64,000 nt of DNA, taken from assembly GCA_963836195.1 (NCBI GenBank), contig CAWIIX010000008.1:224741-288740 (forward strand). Direction: 5' to 3'. Shown piece by piece: positions 35,372-45,653 of this stretch. The stretch's first letter is position 1. Each line of letters opens with the position of its first letter. Under the pieces are notes generated by a model. The model was given only the letters and a program-made list of their open reading frames with translations, was not told the origin of the DNA and made no database searches. Origin of the DNA: Trebonia sp963836195 (GTDB lineage Bacteria > Actinomycetota > Actinomycetes > Streptosporangiales > Streptosporangiaceae). Position numbers and translations under genes: made by a program.

Positions 35372-36919
35372 GTTCCCTCCACTGGCGTCGCTGTTCCCTC
35401 AGATGACGTCGGCGCTTCCAGCGGCAGCCGGATCTGGAAGCGGGTGTCACCGGGTACGGACTCTACCTGGAGGTCGCCGTGGTGCTTGTTGACCACGATC
35501 CGCCAGGCGATGTCGAGGCCGAGGCCGGTGCCCTCGCCGACCGGCTTGGTGCTGAAGAACGGCTCGAAAATCCGGTTCCTGATGTCGGCCGGGATGCCGG
35601 GCCCGGTGTCGCCGATCTCGATCAGCGCGCAGTCGCCGTCCCGGGCGGTGCGTATGGTCAGCGTTCCCGTCCCGCCCATGGCCGACACCGCGTTGTCGAT
35701 CATGTTGGTCCAGACCTGGTTGAGCTCGGAGGCGTAGCCGGGCAGGCCGGGCAGCGACCGGTCGTAGTCCTTCACGATCTTGATCGTCGGGCCGATCTTG
35801 GCCGACATCATCAGCAGCGTGCTGTCGAGCAGGTCGTGCACGTCCACGACCTGGAACGGCGCCCGGTCGAGCTGCGAGTACTGCTTGGCGTCGCCGACCA
35901 GGGTCGAGATCCGGGTGGTGGCGTCCTCGATCTCGTTCATCAGCAGCTCGGTCTCGACCGTGTAGTTCAGCCACCGCAGGGCGGACTCGAGCATCGTCGT
36001 CTCCGACCGTTTCCTGCACCTGGTCCATCCATTCGACCGACAGGCCGGCCGCCACGAAGGTCGGCGAGAGCTGCCAGCCGTCGGAGATGCCGCGGTCGTC
36101 GAGCCAGTCGGACATCTCGTCCTCCAAGTCCGACGCCTCGAGCGGGGCGAGCTTGGGCGCCTTGGCGACCCGCTCCACCGCGCGCTGCTGAAGCTCGATC
36201 AGCCTCTCGAGGTTGGCCTTCTCGAACTTGCCGCCCGCCAGGTGCTTGAGCTTGCCCCGCATCGCCGCGACCCGCTCGCGCAGGGTCACGGTCGCCCGGA
36301 CGGCGGCGGCGGCCGGGTTGTTGAGCTCGTGGGTCAGGCCGGCCGTGAGCGAGCCGAGCGCGAGCAGCCGCTCGCGCTGGCCGACCGCCTCGCGGGACCG
36401 CTGGCCGCCGAGCCAGAGCCCCTCGAGCAGGTGCGTCGGCATCGGGAACCACTCGGTCATGATCTGCGCGAAGCAGGTCGCGCCGAGCACGAAGAACTTC
36501 GACGGCTCGGTCACGCGGACCGTGTTCTGGTACACCTGCGGCACCCGGTCACCCAGGTAGGCGGTGTAGGCGCCGGTGTAGACCCCGCGCTGGCTGGTCC
36601 GGCCGACCTCGACGTCGTCCGGGCCGACCCGCCGCGAGGTGACCAGGGTGCCCTCGATGAGCACGTAGAAGCAGTCGGCCGGGGCGCCCTCGTCGAACAG
36701 CACCCCGGGCTGGACCCGCTCCACGTGCCCCTCCATGCACAGCCGCTGCAGCTGCTCCTCGGTCAGCTTCTCGAACAGGAAGAGCGTCCGGAGCTGGTCG
36801 GGGGAGCACTCGCCGGGCAGCGTTTCCTTCTGCACGGACTTCTGCGCCATTTCTGGGGTCTCTTGCATTGCTTGCTTTTCCGGGGTTTCCGGCGCGGTCG
36901 CCGAGGGGTTGGCGGTCAT
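35368..36919 (-). CDS. Histidine kinase with N-terminal cyclic-nucleotide-binding domain, one frameshift
   Basis: From ATG 36919 the first 40 residues are a Gln/Glu/Thr-rich leader. Then comes a cNMP-binding fold (LFLFEKLTEEQLQRLCMEGHVERV, GVLFDEGAPADCFYVLIEGTLV). The kinase dimerisation box is LGSLTAGLTHELNNPAAAAV with the phospho-acceptor His. After a one-base change near 36000 the ATPase domain follows: N box VWTNMIDNAVSAM, G1 IEIGDTGPGIP, F box IFEPFFSTKP and G2 GEGTGLGLDIAWRIV. No membrane helix: a soluble sensor. The start overlaps the flavoprotein stop and the stop overlaps the UBP gene start (both ATGA). Phosphotransfer to the response-regulator domain of the upstream gene is likely. 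Confidence 0.85.
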
Positions 36920-38591
36920 AGTGTCTCCAGGTAGCGATGGACCAGCATGACGGCCATGGCGCCCTCCCCCACGGCCGACGCGACTCGCTTGGCGGAGTCC
37001 GAGCGCACGTCGCCGGCCGCGAACACCCCGGGCACGCTGGTCTCCAGGTGGTACGGCTCGCGGTCGAGCGGCCAGCCGGGCCGGTGATCGGACTGGTTCA
37101 GGTCCGGCCCGGACACGATGAACCCGTGGCCGTCGCGGGCCACCACGCCGTCCAGCCAGCCGGTCCTCGGCGCCGCCCCGATGAAGATGAAGAGCTGACT
37201 GGCCTCAACCGGCTCGGTCGCGCCGGTGTTGAGGTCGCGCAGTACCAGCTGCTCGAGGTGACCGTCGCCGTGCGCCTCGATGACCTCGGTGCAGGTGCGG
37301 ACGGAGATGTTCTCGATGCCGGCGATCTGCTGGATGAGGTAGTACGACATCGACAGCTCGAGCGAGCCGCCCCGCACCAGCATCGTCACCGACCGGGCGA
37401 ACCGGGACAGGTAGACCGCGGCCTGGCCGGCCGAGTTGGCCCCGCCGACGATGAAGACGTCGGCGTCCTTGCACGCCTCGGCCTCGGTCAGCGCCGCCCC
37501 GTAGTAGACGCCCGCCCCGGTCATCTCGGCGCAGCCGGGGGCGTTGAGCTGTCGGTAGGACACGCCGGTGGCGAGGATGATCGCCTTCGCGTCGATCACG
37601 CTGCCGTCGCCGAGCCGGAGCGTCCTGGCCGGGCCGTTGACCTCCAGGCCGGACGCCTCCTTGGTGGTCAGCAGCTCGGCCCCGAACTTGACCGCCTGGC
37701 GTCGGGCCCGGTCGGTCAGCTGGCCGCCGGACAGGCCGTCGGGGAAGCCGAGGTAGTTCTCGATCCGGGAGGACTGGCCGGCCTGGCCGCCGGTGGCGAA
37801 CTTCTCCACCAGCACCGTCTGCAGCCCCTCGGAGGCGCCGTAGACCGCCGCCCCGAGGCCGGCCCGCCGCCGACCACGACCAGGTCGTAGAAGTCGCGCT
37901 CGGGCCTGGTCGCGAGGCCGACCCGGCTCGCGACCTCGGCCTGGGACGGGGCGATCATCGGCTCGCCGTCGGTGGTGATCAGCACCGGCAGCTCTCGGCC
38001 GTCGGCGCCGGCCGCGTCGAGCAGCCGCTGGCCCTCCTCGCTGTCGGAGGCGTACCAGCGGTACGGCACCTGGTTGCGGGCGAGGAAGTCGCGCATCGCC
38101 GCCGACGGGGCCGACCAGCGGTGCCCGATCAGCTTGGCCTCCCGCACCGGCTTGCGGTCCTCGTCCTGCCAGGCCCGCAGGAGGTCGTCGATGACCGGGT
38201 AGAGCTTCTCCTCGGGCGGGTCCCAGGGCTTGAGCAGGTAGTGGTCGAGGTCCACGATGTTGATCGCGTCGATCGCCGCGCTGGTGTCCGCGTACGCCGT
38301 CAGCAGAATCCGCTTCGCGTAGGGGTACACGTCCATCGCCCGCTCGAGGAACTCGATGCCGGTCATCCCCGGCATCCGGTAGTCCGCGAGCAGGACCGCG
38401 ACCTGGTCGCCGCGCAGTTTCATCTGTCGTAGGGCTTCAAGGGCGGTATCGCCCGACTCGGCGCGCACGATCCGGTGTCGTTCGCCGTACCGTCTGCGCA
38501 GGTCGCGGGCCACGGCACGGGACACACCCGGGTCATCGTCTACGGTCACGAGCACCGAGCGGACCTCGTCCGTGATCGTCGTCGTCGTCAC
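36916..38591 (-). CDS. Response regulator fused to thioredoxin reductase-like flavoprotein, one frameshift
   Basis: Start GTG 38591 (reads VTTTTITDEVRSVLVTVDDDPG). Receiver domain first: acidic VDDD, phospho-Asp in LLADYRMPGMTG and Lys in YLLKPWDPP. A thioredoxin-like spacer follows (DGRELPVLITTDGEPMIAPSQAEVASRVGL). The flavoprotein then begins DFYDLVVVGGGPA and continues, after a one-base change near 37870, with GQAGQSSRIENYLGFPDG, FIVGGANSAGQAAVYLS and VFAAGDVRSDSAKRVASAVGEGA. The usual CxxC redox pair is replaced by YYGAAL, so normal thioredoxin reduction is excluded. It heads the operon and is coupled to the kinase by an ATGA overlap. Confidence 0.87.
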
Positions 38592-38686
38592 CTGACAAGG
38601 CTAACCCGTAGATGGCAAGTTCGGCCCGGTTCAGGCCTGTCGGCCCTGAGCGAAGAATCCGGTCGGTCCGCCTTAGTATCCGCGGC

Positions 38687-39598
38687 TTAATATCCGTCGG
38701 CGCCGATGACGTTCAGCAGCGGCTGGCCGGCCGCCAGCCGGGCGAGCTGGGCGGCGACTACTCGTAGGCGCGCTCCCTGGAGGCGCGGACCGCGCCGCCG
38801 ACGTGCGGGGTGAGAAGCAGGCCGGGGGCGGACCAGAGCGGGTGGCCGTCCGGCAGCGGCTCGGGGTCGGTCACGTCGAGCGCGGCGGTCAGCCGGCCGC
38901 TGGTGAGCTCGGCCAGCAGCGCGTCGGTGTCCACGATCACGCCGCGGGCGGCGTTCACCAGCAGCGCGCCGTCCTTCATGGTCTTCAGGAACTCGGCGTT
39001 GACCAGCTGCCTGGTCTCGTCGGTGACCGGGACGAGGATGACGACCACGTCGGCGGCCGGCAGCATCTGGGGTAGGTCGCCGATCGGGCGCACGCCGTCG
39101 CGGGCGTGCCGGGCGACCCGGTCGATCTCGACCTCCCAGCCGGCCAGGCGGCGCTCGACCGCCTCGCCGATCGACCCGTAGCCGACGATCAGCACCCGCT
39201 TGCCCGCGACCAGATCGCTGACGGCCGGGTCCCAGTGCCCGGCCAGCTGCCCGGCCGCGAACCGGGGGAAGTTCCGGATGCTGGCGATGATCACGCCCGC
39301 CGTCCACTCGGCGGTGGCCGGGGTGTGGGCGCCCCTGGCGTTGCAGAGCGTGATGCCGGCGGGGATGTAGGGGAGGATGTGGTCGGCGCCGGCGCTGAGG
39401 ATCTGGATGGTCTTGAGGTGCGGCAGCGTGACGATTTTTCGCAGTATTTCGGGATTTTTCCCGAAGGGGAAGACGACGAACTCAACCTCGTCCGCGCTCG
39501 ACGGCAGCTCCTCGCCGCCCTTCCACACGTCGGCCTCGAGGCCGGCTGGGCAGGCCGCCGAACGCCTCGGGGGAATCGGGCAGCCATACCCGGGTCAA
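38687..39598 (-). CDS. D-isomer-specific 2-hydroxyacid dehydrogenase, two frameshifts
   Basis: Start TTG 39598 behind ggaggcgacg reads LTRVWLPDSPEAFGGLPSRL. A one-base change near 39545 joins ADVWKGGEELPSSADEVEF. Typical elements follow: ILSAGADHILPYIP, NARGAHTPATAEW, nucleotide fold RVLIVGYGSIGEAVERRL, VILVPVTDETRQLVN, NAARGVIVDTDALL, ALDVTDPEPLPDGHPLW and the catalytic His in LLTPHVGGAV. A second change near 38760 restores the end RLAAGQPLLNVIGADGY. About 300 residues, normal for the family. It reduces 2-keto acids or oxidises D-2-hydroxy acids with NAD(P); substrate open. The next gene downstream is the redox operon head, 95 bp away. Confidence 0.85.
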
Positions 39599-39654
39599 CG
39601 TCGCCTCCGAAATTGAAAGTGCTGTGCCGTGCTTGTGTGCTTGGTGCTTGGTGC

Positions 39655-40012
39655 TTAGGCCAGGCCGAAGTCGGGCCGGCGGTCCTGCGGGACGAGGTCG
39701 TCGTACCCCGGGTGCTTCTTGATCCAGGAGTTGACGTAGGGGCAGAACGGGAGAACGGCCAGCCCGCGCTTCCTGGCGTCGTCGAGGCTGAACCTGGCCA
39801 GGTGGGTGGCCAGGCCCCTGCCCTGGAAGGCCGGCTCGACCTCGGTGTGGATCAGGCTGATCTGCTCGCCGCGGCGCTTGTAGGTGAGGAAGCCGGCCAG
39901 CTCGCCCGCTACCCGGAGCTCGTAGCGGGACTGCTCCGGGTTGTCCGTGACGGCTGTGACCGCGGTGACGGCCGCAGGCGTGACGGGCGATTCGGCGCCA
40001 GATGGTTCCACG
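39655..40012 (-). CDS. GNAT N-acetyltransferase (YidJ/YjdJ-like small type)
   Basis: From GTG 40012 (VEPSGAESPVTPAAVTAVTAV). The conserved core is RYELRVAGELAGFLTYKRRG, ISLIHTEVEPAFQGRGLATHLARFSLDDAR (acetyl-CoA pyrophosphate loop QGRGLA) and VLPFCPYVNSWIKKHPGYDDLVP. About 118 residues: the small GCN5-related class with the C-x-x-V-x-x-W-I-x-x-H-P pattern. It could acetylate a small amine or protein N-terminus; unknown. It is in frame with the universal stress protein upstream with no stop between, but the arginine-rich joining part looks non-coding. Confidence 0.78.
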
Positions 40013-40105
40013 GTCGATACTTTACGCCTGGCTAACGGTGCGCCCGCCAGCCGCAGGCCGACTCCGCGCCGGGCGCGCGGGGCGCGGGCGCGGGGCCGAC
40101 TGGCT

Positions 40106-40138
40106 GGTGCTGGTGCTGGTGCTGGTGCTGGTGCCTGG
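40106..40138. repeat. (ggtgct)n microsatellite
   Basis: About five copies of ggtgct lie between the universal stress protein and the acetyltransferase genes. In the joining frame they would encode alternating Ala-Pro. Confidence 0.7.
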
Positions 40139-40142
40139 CGGG

Positions 40143-40677
40143 CTAGACGCCGGCGGGCACCGCCGCGCCCACGGACGCGCCGACGCCGACCGGCAGCGGT
40201 ACGCGCGCGTCGCCCGGGCGAACCGGTGGCTCGAGGCGCGGGACGGCATCCATGGGCGGCGCTGATCACGACGACCGGGCAGGGCGCCCGGCGCAGGCAC
40301 GCGCGGATCACCGGCCCGGCCGAGCGGGACGCGCCCGGCACGTCGCTGACCGTGCCCAGGATCAGCATGTCCGCTCCCGCGCAGCGGTCGAGCAGGACCC
40401 GCGCGGCCAGGCCGTCGACGACCTCGGTGCGGATCTGGACCGAGCCGCCGTGCTCGGCCTGGGCCGATCGCCAGATCTCTTCGACCTCGTCCTCGGCACT
40501 GGGCGAGGCGGGCACGGCGTAGCTCGCGAGGCTGTGGCAATTCGCCTCCCGCACGTGCACCGCGTGCACCTCCGCACCGCGCAGGGCCGCCTCTCGGCAC
40601 GCCCAGCGGAGCGCGGCAGCGGATTCGGCGGAGCCATCAACTCCAACGACGATCCGCCGGACAGCAGGAACCGACAT
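40143..40677 (-). CDS. Universal stress protein A-like, probable frameshift near its end
   Basis: Start ATG 40677 (MSVPAVRRIVVGVDGSAESAAALRWACREA). It shows the Usp fold with VVGVDGSAES at the start and the nucleotide-binding region ADMLILGTVSDVPGASRSAGPVIRACLRRAPCPVVVIS, close to the G2xG9xGS pattern though not perfect. After about residue 140 the open frame becomes an arginine-rich string. A shifted frame gives LPVGVGASVGAAVPAGV and a TAG at 40143-40145, which I take as the likely end. Usp proteins help cells survive hypoxia and starvation. The promoter region carries two palindromes (40783-40807, 40848-40862). Confidence 0.75.
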
Positions 40678-41034
40678 GCCGGAACCCCCTCATATCCCTT
40701 TCGCCGCCTGACGCCCCAATCCGCCGTCCCCCAGGCGGTTTAGTCAGGGGTTTCGTCTTGTACAGAGCCCGATCGTAATCCCGGGGACCGTGAGTGCACG
40801 AGACCCCGCCGCGAGATTTTCCCGGGTATTCGCAGGTCAACCGGGCGATGTTGTTAACATCACATTTCAATAACTCTCTATATGCGGACATTTCACACAA
40901 AAGGGATCGAAGATTTAACGCTGTCCGACTCCCGTGACGTCCATTTGCTCGTGGGGATGCGCCCGCGTCGGGAGCATGCGTCACTCGGATCACTTTGGTT
41001 GGGCTGGCCGACGTTCGGGCGTCGGCGGGGGCCG
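40678..41034. other. Intergenic region between usp and sbcC ends, with two palindromes
   Basis: No gene is supported; the 118-codon open frame here has no family resemblance. An imperfect palindrome ggggaccgtg-agtg-cacgagacccc spans 40783-40807, and gatgttgttaacatc (6-base arms) spans 40848-40862. Both lie upstream of the stress-protein start on the minus strand and could bind its regulator. The stretch 40850-40920 is notably AT-rich. Confidence 0.4.
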
Positions 41035-44000
41035 CTAGCCGACGGTGACGTTCACGTGGCTGCCGTGGCGGCCCTTGGCCACGTAGACCTGGGCCGGGAT
41101 GCGCTGGCGGAGCTCGGTGACGTGGCTGACGATCCCGACGATCCGGCCGCCCGCCCGCAGGCCGTCGAGCACGTTCATCACCTCGTCGAGGGTCTCCTCG
41201 TCGAGGGTGCCGAACCCCTCGTCGACGAAGAGCGCCTCCATCGGGGTGCCCGCCGCCTCGGCGGTGACCACGTCGGCCAGGCCGAGCGCGAGGGCGAGGC
41301 TGGCCAGGAACGTCTCGCCGCCGGAGAGGGTGGCGGTGTCCCGGTCGACGCCGGTCCAGGAGTCGCAGGCGAGCAGGGACAGGCCCGCCTTGGCGTTCCC
41401 CTTCCTGGCGTCGGAGTGCGCCAGCGAGTAGCGCCCGGACGTCATCGTCAGCAGCCGCTCGCTGGCCGCCTGGGCCACCTCTTCCAGGCGGGCCGCGAGC
41501 ACGAAGCTGGACAGCGTCATCCGGTACTGATTGGCGCCGTTGCCGTTGGCCAGCTCGGCGATCTGGCGGATCCGGTCGGCGCGCTCCCTGAGCGGCGCCA
41601 GCGCGGAGAGCTTGTCCGTGACCTTGGGCGCCAGCAGCGCGAGCTGGTCGGCCGTGCGCTTGGCGGTGGCGTAGGCGCCGTTGGCCGCGTCGTGCGCCTC
41701 GCGGGCGGCGGCGGCCGCGCCCGCCGTCTCCGCGACCGGGGCGGCGGGCTCGAGGTCAACCGCCAGATCGGGGTCGGCGAGCTGGGCGGCGACGGTTCCG
41801 GTTTCGGTTTCGTGGCGTCCGATCCGGCCGGCCGCTTCGGCTCGCCAGGCCGGGTCCCGCCAGGCCGCCCTGGCGGCGGCGACGGCGGATCCGGTGGAGC
41901 CGATCGCGCCGGAGGACGCCTGGGCCGGGGCGTCCGGCCGGGAGCCGCCGGGCCGGGAGCCTGCCGACCGGGGGCGATGTCGGCTGGGCCGGGGAAGCCG
42001 GCCTCGGCGGCGGCGCGGCGCGCGCGATCGGCCGCCACTGCCGCCTCGGCGGCGGTGCGGACGGTTTCGGCGACGGCCCCGGCGGCGGCGGCTAGCATCT
42101 CCGACCGGCGGCGGGCGGCGTTGATCGCGGTGTCCAGGTCGGCGGCGCCGCCCAGTTGCGCGGCCAGTTCCGCGCGGCGCTGGGCCGCGCGCTGCCCGGC
42201 TGACTCCGATTCGGCCTCGGCCGCCTTGCGCTGCTCGGTCAGCTCCGCCCGCCTGGCATTGCCCGCGGCGATCGCGTCGTCGAGCTCGTCAAGCTCGCGT
42301 TGCCGCACGGGGAGGGTGGCCGCCCGCGCCGTCAGCCCGACTGCCTCGGCCTCGAGGCGCCTGGCGTCGGAGTCGGCCTGCCGGGCGGCGGCGGACAGGC
42401 TGGCCGGATCGGCGCGGAGGGCGGCCGCGCACGCGGCGGCCGGATCGGCAGCGTTGGCGGCGCTGGCGGCGCTGGCGGCGCTGGCGGCGCTGGCTGGATC
42501 GATAACGCTGGCCGCGCCGGCTGGATCGGCAACGCTGGCCGCGTCGGCCGCGTCGGCGATCTCGAACGGGGCGAAACCCGCCTGCCGGAGACGCTGCGCT
42601 AGCTCGCCGATCCGCCCGTCGGCCGCGGCCACGTCCTGGCCGGCCTTGTCCGCCTGGGCGGTTGCCCGGTCGGCGAACGGCGTTGGCGGCGTCTTCGGCG
42701 TCGCGGCTCACTGCCTCGAAGGTCGGCTCGACGGGATCGGGGTGATCGAGGGAGCCGCAGACCGGGCAGGGGCTGCCATCGGTCATCGTGGCGGCCAGCT
42801 CGGCCCGCATACCGTCGATGCGCGCTTCGCGGACGGCCAGGGCCGCCGCGCGGGTCTCGAACCTTCTCCTCGCGGGCGGCCAGGTGCGCCCGGTGCAGGC
42901 GGTCCCGGCTCGACCGCTCCTTCACCAGGGCGTCGGCGTCGGCCGCCATCCGCCTGGCGGCGTCGGCGCCGGCCTGCGTGGAGGGCAGCTCGGCGGCGGC
43001 CTGGCTGGCCGCCTCGCGCTCGCGGACTGCCTGTGACCGCGCGTCGAGCCGGGCCCCCACCGCGGCCTCGACCGCGGTCAGCTCCGCGGCCAGCGCGGCG
43101 GCCCGGCTGCGGGCGGCGGTCGCGTTCGCGTCCTCGTCGGCAGCCTGCCGGGCGATCGCGCGCAGCCCGTCCAGCCGGCCGAGATGAGGTCCGTTGCTCC
43201 TCGGCCGCGTGCGTGCAGCATCTCCACTGTCGCGTCGCCGGGCAGGCCGACGGTGCCCGATTCCGGCAGGTCCGCGACCGATGCTCGTGCCCGCGCCTCT
43301 TCCTTGTGCGCCTTGGCGGCGGCCGTCGCGGCGCGGTCGGCGGCGTCAAGGTCCGCCTTCACCTGGGCGGCGCGCAAGGCCGCGTCCGCCTCGGCCCGCA
43401 GCGCCGCGATCTGCGGAGCGACGTTCTGCAGCTCCTGCTGCCGATGGAGGGCGTCACGGCGACGGCGCTGCCGGCCGGCCAGCTGCTCGGCATCGCTCTT
43501 GACCGCGAGCGCGCCCTCGAGGTCGGCACTGCGGACGGCGACGCGAGCGGCGGCCGCTTCCTGCGCTGCCGCTGCGTTCGCGGCCAGCCCGGTCACCCAC
43601 TGACCGGGGTCGTGATCGGAGTCCGGCGCCGCCTCGGGGACGGCCACGTCGGCCTCCTGGGCGACCTGGGCGATGAGAACGCTGAGGTCCCCGGCCTTGG
43701 CGGCCACTTCCTTCTCGGTCGACAGGCGGTAGTCGGCCAGCCAGCGCTCGACCGCGCGGAACCGGTCGGTGCTGAACAGCTTCTGCAGCAGCGCCTCCTT
43801 GTCCTGCGCGCTGGCGTGCAGGAAGCGGGCGAACTGGCCCTGCGGGAGGAGCACGACCTGGAAGAACTGCTCGGCCGACATGCCCATGAGATCCCGGATC
43901 TCCTGGTCCGCCTCGACCACCCGGACGGACTTACTGTCCCAGGTGCCCGTCGCGGTTCGCTCATCCAGTCGGATCGCGGCCTGCTCCCTGGTGACGCCCG

Positions 44001-44310
44001 TGCCCGACTTCTTCTGGCGCTCCTGCTCGGGCTTGCGGGTGATCCGCAGGTGCCTGCCGCCGATGGTCGCCTCGAGCTCGACCTCGGTCGCCAGCCCGGG
44101 CGCGGCGTGGTCGGAGCGCAGGCGCCTGGCGCTGCCCCGCTCCCCCGGCACCCGGCCGTAGAGGGCGAAGGCGATCGCGTCGAGCAGCGTCGTCTTGCCC
44201 GCGCCGGTCTCGCCGTGCAGCAGGAACAGCCCCTCGAGGTCGTCGAAGGTGACCTGCTCGGTCCCGGCGAACGCGCCGAAGGCCTGGACCCGGAGCCGGT
44301 GCGGGCGCAT
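41035..44310 (-). CDS. sbcC: Exonuclease subunit SbcC, several frameshifts
   Basis: Start ATG 44310 (MRPHRLRVQAFGAFAGTEQV). The N-terminal ATPase half has Walker A LHGETGAGKTTLLDAIAFALYG and Q-loop FFQVVLLPQGQFARFLHA. Long coiled-coil arms follow, with the Rad50-type zinc hook SPCPVCGSLDHPDP in the middle (about 42750). The C-terminal half has signature TLSGGETFLASLALALGLADVV, Walker B ALFVDEGFGTLDEETLD and the His switch IVSHVTELR. One-base breaks near 43180, 42870, 42680, 41980 and 41520 interrupt the frame. About 1090 residues, normal for SbcC. With SbcD it degrades hairpins and protein-blocked DNA ends. Its ATG overlaps the sbcD stop (TGATG). Confidence 0.9.
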
Positions 44311-45569
44311 CAGCGGACTCCCTCGCGGGCGTCGTTGGCGCTGTCCCGGGCGGCCGTGAACGCGTGCGCGAGCAGTTCCCGCTCGAACTGGGTCGGCTCG
44401 GCGTTCCGCACATGCGTGACGAACTCGGCCGCGACCGTGAGGTCGTCCCGGCCCTTGACCCGTTCGCGGTAGCTGCGCTGGTCCCTGGTCACCCCCTCGG
44501 GCTTGAATTCAAGCGTGAGGACGTGCGGGAACCGGCGGCGGAGGCGGTCCATCGCCGCCTCGGGCCGGGCCGGGTCGGTGAGCGTGACGGCGACGAAATC
44601 GTCCTCATGGCCGGCGTGCTCGGCCGCCGTGAGCAGATCGTCGATGCGGCCGGTGAGCTCGGTCAGCCGCCGGTGGACGGGGGCGGCGACCCGCTCGACC
44701 CTGGTCTTGCCGTCGAGGCCGACCTCGACCAGCCAGCTCCCCTTCTTGTGGTGTTTCTCGGAGAAGGAGTACGGCAGCGGGGACCCGCTGTAGCGCAGGT
44801 GCTCCGCCAGGGTCTGCTGGCCGTGCAGGTGGCCGAGGGCGACGTAGCTGAACCCGTCGAAGAGGGTCGCGGGCACGTAGCCGATGCCGCCGACCGAGAT
44901 GTCCCGCTCGGAGCTGCTCTGCTGCCGCGCAGCGGCGTCCCTCCGCTCGTCGTCGGTGCCCCCGGCCGCCACCCACGCGTGCGCCAACACCACCGTGCGG
45001 TTCATGCCCCGGGCGGCCGCGTCGGCGCGGATGCGGGCCGTCGCCTGGCCGAGCACGGTCGCGTGGCTCCGCTGCCGCGGCGGCTCCCGGCCGGCGCCCG
45101 GATCCGCAGGGCGGCCCGCGGCTGCGGTCTCGGGCTCAGCCGAGGTCTCGTCCGGCAGGCCGAGGGCGGGCTCCAGGTACGGGACGCCGTAGACGGCGAC
45201 CGGTCCGTGCTCGTCGGTCAGCACCACCGGCTGCGCGAGCCGGGCCCGGTTGGTGCGCAGGTGGACGCCGGCCGTGTCGATCAGCGCGCTGTTGACCCCG
45301 AGCCGAAGCGCCGAATCGTGGTTGCCGCTGATCAGGATCACCCGGGCGCCGGTGCCGCGGAGCCGGGCGAGGGCGTCCTCGCACAGCGCGACCGAGTCCA
45401 CCGGCGCGATGGCCCGGTCGTAGACGTCGCCCGCGACGAGGACCGCGTCCACCCGCTCGGCCCGCGCGGTCTCGACGAGGTGGTCGAGGAAGGCCGCTTG
45501 CGCTTCTCTCAGGTCGGCCCGGTGGAGAGACCGCCCGAGATGCCAGTCAGAGGTATGCAGGAACCGCAT
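44310..45569 (-). CDS. sbcD: Exonuclease subunit SbcD
   Basis: Start ATG 45569 (MRFLHTSDWHLGRSLHRADL); the open frame upstream is not conserved. Calcineurin-type phosphoesterase motifs are complete: TSDWHLGR, LVAGDVYDRA, ISGNHDSALRL, VVLAHAWVAAGG and VALGHLHGQQ. A Pro/Ala-rich insertion of about 40 residues (ETAAAGRPADPGAGREP) sits before the VLGQATARIRAD helix. 419 residues, intact. It is the Mn-dependent nuclease of the SbcCD complex. The stop overlaps the sbcC ATG, so the subunits are made together. It is divergent from the monooxygenase gene across about 85 bp. Confidence 0.94.
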   Translation of the reverse strand: MRFLHTSDWHLGRSLHRADLREAQAAFLDHLVETARAERVDAVLVAGDVYDRAIAPVDSVALCEDALARLRGTGARVILISGNHDSALRLGVNSALIDTAGVHLRTNRARLAQPVVLTDEHGPVAVYGVPYLEPALGLPDETSAEPETAAAGRPADPGAGREPPRQRSHATVLGQATARIRADAAARGMNRTVVLAHAWVAAGGTDDERRDAAARQQSSSERDISVGGIGYVPATLFDGFSYVALGHLHGQQTLAEHLRYSGSPLPYSFSEKHHKKGSWLVEVGLDGKTRVERVAAPVHRRLTELTGRIDDLLTAAEHAGHEDDFVAVTLTDPARPEAAMDRLRRRFPHVLTLEFKPEGVTRDQRSYRERVKGRDDLTVAAEFVTHVRNAEPTQFERELLAHAFTAARDSANDAREGVR

Positions 45570-45653
45570 GGCAGGGACAGTAGCGAATCCCTCCGACATT
45601 CCGGGCCGGAGTTAGGATTGCGAGCAGCGCTGGACGCGTCCCGGAGGTGCGCC

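Noticed and set aside
39655..40677. Universal stress protein-acetyltransferase fusion in one frame
   Set aside because: The joining segment is an arginine-rich string crossing a ggtgct microsatellite; a shifted frame gives a natural end for the stress protein, and GTG 40012 starts the acetyltransferase.
40637..40993. 118-codon minus-strand frame upstream of usp
   Set aside because: No ribosome-binding site, no family resemblance and overlap with the usp start and palindromes.
40882..44472. Very long plus-strand open frame opposite sbcC
   Set aside because: Antisense shadow in GC-rich DNA; the minus strand carries all SbcC motifs.
44364..45653. Upstream extension of the monooxygenase frame across sbcD
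   Set aside because: The extension has no conserved motifs; ATG 45654 with ggaggtgcgcc is the proper start.
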